Origin: Algoriphagus sp. CAU 1675
GTDB taxonomy: Bacteria > Bacteroidota > Bacteroidia > Cytophagales > Cyclobacteriaceae
Reading direction: 5' to 3'
Assembly (NCBI RefSeq): GCF_029222925.1
Contig: NZ_JARHUI010000004.1
Coordinates: forward strand, 62,001 to 126,000
DNA: 64,000 nucleotides
The translations under genes were made by a program, and so were the position numbers. Shown piece after piece: positions 60,527 to 64,000 of this stretch. The notes under the pieces were generated by a model that saw only the letters and a program-made list of their open reading frames with translations, searched no databases and was not told the DNA's origin. Each line of letters opens with the position of its first letter. Positions within the stretch are counted from its first letter, which is position 1.

Positions 60527-61774
60527 ATGAACCTAATAAACCCGCAATCGGTAATCGATAAAATGGAGGGGGTGGTTGAAATCAAAAGCTACCTCAACAA
60601 AATCAAAATCATTAAAAACCTTTATCTAAAAGGTGCCAATACCGCTAGTGAAATATGCTCAGAAGTGGGCATTTCCCTTCCAACTGTCAACTCCCTGCTC
60701 AATGACCTTATGAGTTCCGGAGAGGTGATCAAACACGGAAGAGCTGAATCCCAAGGAGGGAGAAAGCCTGATCTTTACCGATTGGCGGAAAACGCATTCT
60801 ATGTTCTCTCGGTGGACCTCTCCAAGTTCAATATGAATCTGGCTTTATATTCCTGTACCAATGAACAGGTCCACACTAAAGAAAGCCACAAAATTATCCT
60901 AAACAATGAGAAGGATACTTTTGATCAAATCTGTGAATTAATCGAAAAATACCTTGTATCAACAGGAATCCCTTCTGATAAAATAATTGCCATAGGCATA
61001 TCGATGCCAGGCTTGGTGGATTCCAAAGGAGGGGTGAATTATACCTACCTAAGGTTTGGTAAGAAAACTTTATTGGAAAACTTCGAGGAAAGATTCCAGA
61101 AAAAGGTCTTTCTGGAAAACGATGCAAGGGCAATGACCTTGGCGGAATTCAAGTTTGGTACAGAGCACAATCACAAAAACGTACTGGGATTATTTGTAGG
61201 TTGGGGCATTGGCCTTGGGATTATAATTGATGGAAAAATCTACCAAGGTGCATCAGGTTTTGCGGGCGAATTCAGTCACTCCCCGATTTTTGAATCCCGG
61301 GACGTAACTTGCTCCTGTGGCAAAAAGGGTTGTTTGGAGGCTGTAGCATCCGGAACAGCCATTGTCAAAATGGCCGAAGAAGCCATCAAGTTGGACAAGG
61401 ACAGTATTTTGGCTAGAATGGTCAGGGATCATCAAGAAGAACTTGAACCTGGAATAGTTGTAGAAGCCGCATTGGCAGGTGACCAACGAGCAATTACCAT
61501 TCTATCGGAAGCAGGACTTGATTTAGGAAGAGGTATTTCCATACTTATTCAATTGTTAAACCCAGAGTTGATTATTATCGGAGGTTCCGTGGCCGAAGCC
61601 CACCAATATCTCATTACACCTATTCAGCAGGCTCTCAATATCTACAGCATGGCGAAATCCAGAGAAAAAACAGAGCTGGCTCTATACAAATTAGGGAAAG
61701 ATGTAGGTTTGATGGGTGGTGTAGCAGTGGTCAACGAACAACTCTTCGAAGATTTGATCAACAGGCTGGGGTAA
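60527..61774 (+). CDS. ROK-family transcriptional regulator or kinase
   Basis: 415 residues. The first 90 residues hold a helix-turn-helix (NTASEICSEVGISLPTVNSLL, then GGRKPDLYRL), so this is a NagC/XylR-like repressor rather than a bare sugar kinase. The ROK domain follows, with ISMPGLVDSKGGV, ENDARAMTLAEFKFG, GIGLGIIIDGKIYQG, GEFSH and the zinc motif CSCGKKGCLEA. LNPELIIIGGSVAEA ends the fold. The nearby FG-GAP gene begins 12 bp downstream on the same strand, suggesting an operon; the inducer is presumably a sugar or sugar phosphate. Confidence 0.92.
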   Translation: MNLINPQSVIDKMEGVVEIKSYLNKIKIIKNLYLKGANTASEICSEVGISLPTVNSLLNDLMSSGEVIKHGRAESQGGRKPDLYRLAENAFYVLSVDLSKFNMNLALYSCTNEQVHTKESHKIILNNEKDTFDQICELIEKYLVSTGIPSDKIIAIGISMPGLVDSKGGVNYTYLRFGKKTLLENFEERFQKKVFLENDARAMTLAEFKFGTEHNHKNVLGLFVGWGIGLGIIIDGKIYQGASGFAGEFSHSPIFESRDVTCSCGKKGCLEAVASGTAIVKMAEEAIKLDKDSILARMVRDHQEELEPGIVVEAALAGDQRAITILSEAGLDLGRGISILIQLLNPELIIIGGSVAEAHQYLITPIQQALNIYSMAKSREKTELALYKLGKDVGLMGGVAVVNEQLFEDLINRLG

Positions 61775-61786
61775 TCTCATCAATCT

Positions 61787-64000
61787 ATGAAGTCTGAGGC
61801 TTTTAAATTTTCCAAGTTTCTTTTCTTAGGGACATTTTTCCTTTTTTTAGTCCCCAGTGTGATAGCCCAGAAATCTTTCTCCGGTGAATTCGAAAGAGTT
61901 TCCAATAGAAAATCTGGGATTAATTTTAAGAATCAACTTCTGGAAAATGAAGAAAACAACATTCTCCGTTATGAATATTTTTACAATGGCGGAGGGGTTG
62001 CAATTGGAGACCTTGACAATGACGGATTAGACGATGTTTTTCTAACGGGCAATATGGTTTCAAACCGCCTTTATAAGAATCTCGGAGCACTCAAATTTGA
62101 AGACAAAACCAAGGATGCTAAAATCGAAGGCAAAAAAAGCTGGACTACAGGAGTCAGTTTGGCAGATGTCAATTCCGATGGTCTTTTAGACATTTATGTT
62201 TGCTATTCCGGAAAGGAAAATTCCGAAAGCCGCAAAAACGAACTTTGGATCAACTTGGGAAACTTCTCTTTCGAAGAAAAAGCAGAAGAATATGGTTTGG
62301 CTGATCCGTCAAACAGTACTCAAGCTTTATTTTTTGATTATGACAGGGATGGGGACTTAGACATGTACCTGCTCAATCATCACATTCAGGTGATCAATGA
62401 ACTCGAGTTTGACGAGGTGAAGGGTATTAGGCATCCAACTTCTGGAGACAAACTGTATAGAAATGACGGAGAAAAATTCACGGATGTAAGCCAACAAGCT
62501 GGAATCAAGGGTTCGGCCTTGGGTTTTGGCCTCTCTGTGATTGCATCTGATGTAAATGGGGACGGATGGCCGGATTTACTCGTCACTAATGACTATATCG
62601 AGCCTGATTACCTCTATATCAACCAAAAAAACGGGACATTTTTAGATGAAATGCAAAACCATTTCAACCACATTTCCCACTTTTCAATGGGAGCCGATAT
62701 CGCTGATATCAACAATGACGGCCTTTTGGATATCTATACCTTGGACATGCTTCCTGAAAATAATGAGCGTCAAAAACTATTGTATGGGCCGGAAAATTAC
62801 GAGCAATATGCTCTGATGATCCAAAAGGGTTTTTACCATCAAAACATGAGAAATATGCTTCAACTTAATGTTGGTGGTGACAATTTTTCGGAAATCGGAC
62901 AATTATCAGGCATTTCCAATACAGATTGGAGTTGGTCCGCCTTGTTTTTTGACATGACCAATGACGGAAACAAAGATCTAATGGTCACCAATGGCTACTA
63001 CAGGGATTACACCAACCGTGACTTTTTGAAATACAAAGGAGATTATTATTTCAAGCAGGCTGTGGCGAATGAAAAAGCCGATACACTCCATCTTGTGACA
63101 AGCATGACCTCTACTCCTATTCGGAATTACCTTTTTGAAAACAAAGGCAATCTTAAATTTGAAGATAGATCAGAAGCATGGGGATTTGATTCCCCGGTTT
63201 TCTCAAATGGAGCTGCCTATTCCGACCTCGATAATGATGGGGATTTGGACCTGATCATCAACAACCTGAATGAAGCCGCCGGAATCTTTGAGAACAAAGG
63301 GACCAAGGGTAATTGGATACAAGTGAATCTCAAAGGCCCTAGCTCTAACCCATTCGGGATTGGAGCAAAAATTCAGTTACGCTCCGGAGGAATCACCCAG
63401 TTTGTCGAACATTACCCTGTAAGAGGATTCCAATCTTCGAGCACCTACAGAGTTCATTTGGGAATAGGAAGAAATTCATCTATTGATTCTTTAACAATCA
63501 CTTGGCCTGACGGATCTAATCAAATTATTAAAAAACTGAATATCAATAGTATAAACAACATTGAATATTCTTCTGACTCAAAATTCTCAGTCCGGACAAT
63601 TAGTCAAAACCCAATCCTGAAAAAGTCCGAACTAACTGTTCCTTACCTTCCCCATGCGACTGGTTTTAACGACTTTAAAAGACAACCCCTAATGATTTCC
63701 ATGCCCAGCGCTATCAGCCCTGTCCTGGCTCAAGCAGACTTAAACCAAGATGGAAATCCGGAAATTTTTATTGGTGGGACCAAGGGAAAAAAAGGTGGGA
63801 TTTTTAGTTTTGACGGAACCAACTGGACCAATTATTCCGGGTTTAATTCCTCTGATGAATTTACAGATGCAGTGGCGATTTTCGAGGATTTCAACGGAGA
63901 TGGGGCTGTAGATCTTTTTATCGGTAGTGGGGGTTTCCACGATTATATCAGTTCGGACGAATCACTTTCAGATCGTTTGTATTGGAATGATGGGAATGGA
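61787..64000 (+). CDS. CRTAC1/UnbV-type FG-GAP repeat protein (partial, runs off the window)
   Basis: The start at 61787 is 12 bp after the ROK stop, and 738 codons are open to the last base. The end is beyond the window; full-length relatives are about 1100 residues. A signal peptide (FLFLVPSVIAQ) is followed by repeated VCBS/FG-GAP calcium motifs: GDLDNDGLDDVF, DVNSDGLLDIY, DVNGDGWPDLL, DINNDGLLDIY, DLDNDGDLDLI. An ASPIC/UnbV domain follows (IGAKIQLRSGG, RGFQSSSTYRVHLGIG, LTITWPDGS), then a second group of FG-GAP units (DLNQDGNPEIFIGG, DFNGDGAVDLFIGS). Such exported proteins often accompany SusC/SusD carbohydrate loci, which would lie downstream. Substrate binding or adhesion is probable. 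Confidence 0.9.
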   Translation, partial: MKSEAFKFSKFLFLGTFFLFLVPSVIAQKSFSGEFERVSNRKSGINFKNQLLENEENNILRYEYFYNGGGVAIGDLDNDGLDDVFLTGNMVSNRLYKNLGALKFEDKTKDAKIEGKKSWTTGVSLADVNSDGLLDIYVCYSGKENSESRKNELWINLGNFSFEEKAEEYGLADPSNSTQALFFDYDRDGDLDMYLLNHHIQVINELEFDEVKGIRHPTSGDKLYRNDGEKFTDVSQQAGIKGSALGFGLSVIASDVNGDGWPDLLVTNDYIEPDYLYINQKNGTFLDEMQNHFNHISHFSMGADIADINNDGLLDIYTLDMLPENNERQKLLYGPENYEQYALMIQKGFYHQNMRNMLQLNVGGDNFSEIGQLSGISNTDWSWSALFFDMTNDGNKDLMVTNGYYRDYTNRDFLKYKGDYYFKQAVANEKADTLHLVTSMTSTPIRNYLFENKGNLKFEDRSEAWGFDSPVFSNGAAYSDLDNDGDLDLIINNLNEAAGIFENKGTKGNWIQVNLKGPSSNPFGIGAKIQLRSGGITQFVEHYPVRGFQSSSTYRVHLGIGRNSSIDSLTITWPDGSNQIIKKLNINSINNIEYSSDSKFSVRTISQNPILKKSELTVPYLPHATGFNDFKRQPLMISMPSAISPVLAQADLNQDGNPEIFIGGTKGKKGGIFSFDGTNWTNYSGFNSSDEFTDAVAIFEDFNGDGAVDLFIGSGGFHDYISSDESLSDRLYWNDGNG

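Overview
The window is about 64 kb of a moderately AT-rich bacterial chromosome. It looks like Bacteroidota, most likely Cytophagales and something close to Cyclobacteriaceae/Algoriphagus (inference). Supporting features are split MetH, TonB-dependent receptors and TonB C-terminal domain proteins, SprB-like repeats, MORN-variant repeat proteins, CRTAC1/UnbV-type FG-GAP proteins, Gfo/Idh/MocA with DUF1080 pairs, many signal peptides ending in a short AQ motif, A-rich start regions rather than strong Shine-Dalgarno sites, and TAnnTTTG-type -7 boxes. I saw no rRNA, tRNA, CRISPR array, transposase or prophage. This is a gene-dense core and lifestyle region rather than a mobile island.

Layout. 1-2.4 kb: the 3' end of dprA, then minus-strand PepSY membrane protein, HMG-CoA lyase and a TonB_C-domain secreted protein. 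2.4-7.4 kb: a methionine operon (metH N-terminal half, metH C-terminal half, metF) headed by a clear SAM-I riboswitch and closed by an intrinsic terminator. 7.4-16.7 kb: an outer-membrane protein, a very large multi-PAS hybrid histidine kinase, YbjQ, a thioredoxin-like 2Fe-2S protein coupled to a DUF819 membrane protein, a CoA-type Nudix hydrolase and a lipoprotein with a possible attenuator leader. 17-23.8 kb: aceK (isocitrate dehydrogenase kinase/phosphatase), M17 leucyl aminopeptidase and a tricorn-like protease. 24-28.7 kb: a three-gene unit with a divergent flavoenzyme-like TIM-barrel protein carrying a Cys cluster, a small Cys-containing exported protein, and a TonB-dependent receptor with the CxxxM...HxM copper ligands known from OprC.

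28.7-37.7 kb: GH30 glucosylceramidase-like lipoprotein, SprB-repeat protein, M14 carboxypeptidase, Tat-exported Gfo/Idh/MocA oxidoreductase with DUF1080 protein, and a second, large M14 peptidase. 37.7-49.8 kb: SixA-like phosphatase, topA, a sirtuin without the zinc cysteines, a tightly packed run (DUF5996, serine hydrolase, YfcC transporter, aldo/keto reductase, MFS), a secreted unknown, and a Tat-exported PLP aminotransferase coupled to a GNAT. 49.8-64 kb: ABC1 kinase with its TetR regulator, hslV, the E2 component of an alpha-keto acid dehydrogenase, YheT hydrolase, SRAP/YedK, a FabH-like KAS III, a MORN-repeat protein, a 57-aa Lacal_2735-type protein, a possible small RNA, a cupin, a ROK regulator, and a truncated CRTAC1-type FG-GAP protein running off the end.

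Best candidates for new biology are the 24.0-28.6 kb copper-type receptor unit with its flavoenzyme-like partner, the Tat-exported PLP aminotransferase, the leader/attenuator upstream of the lipoprotein at 16.6 kb, and the candidate small RNA at 59.5 kb. Functions are assigned by reading motifs by eye. No database search was run.
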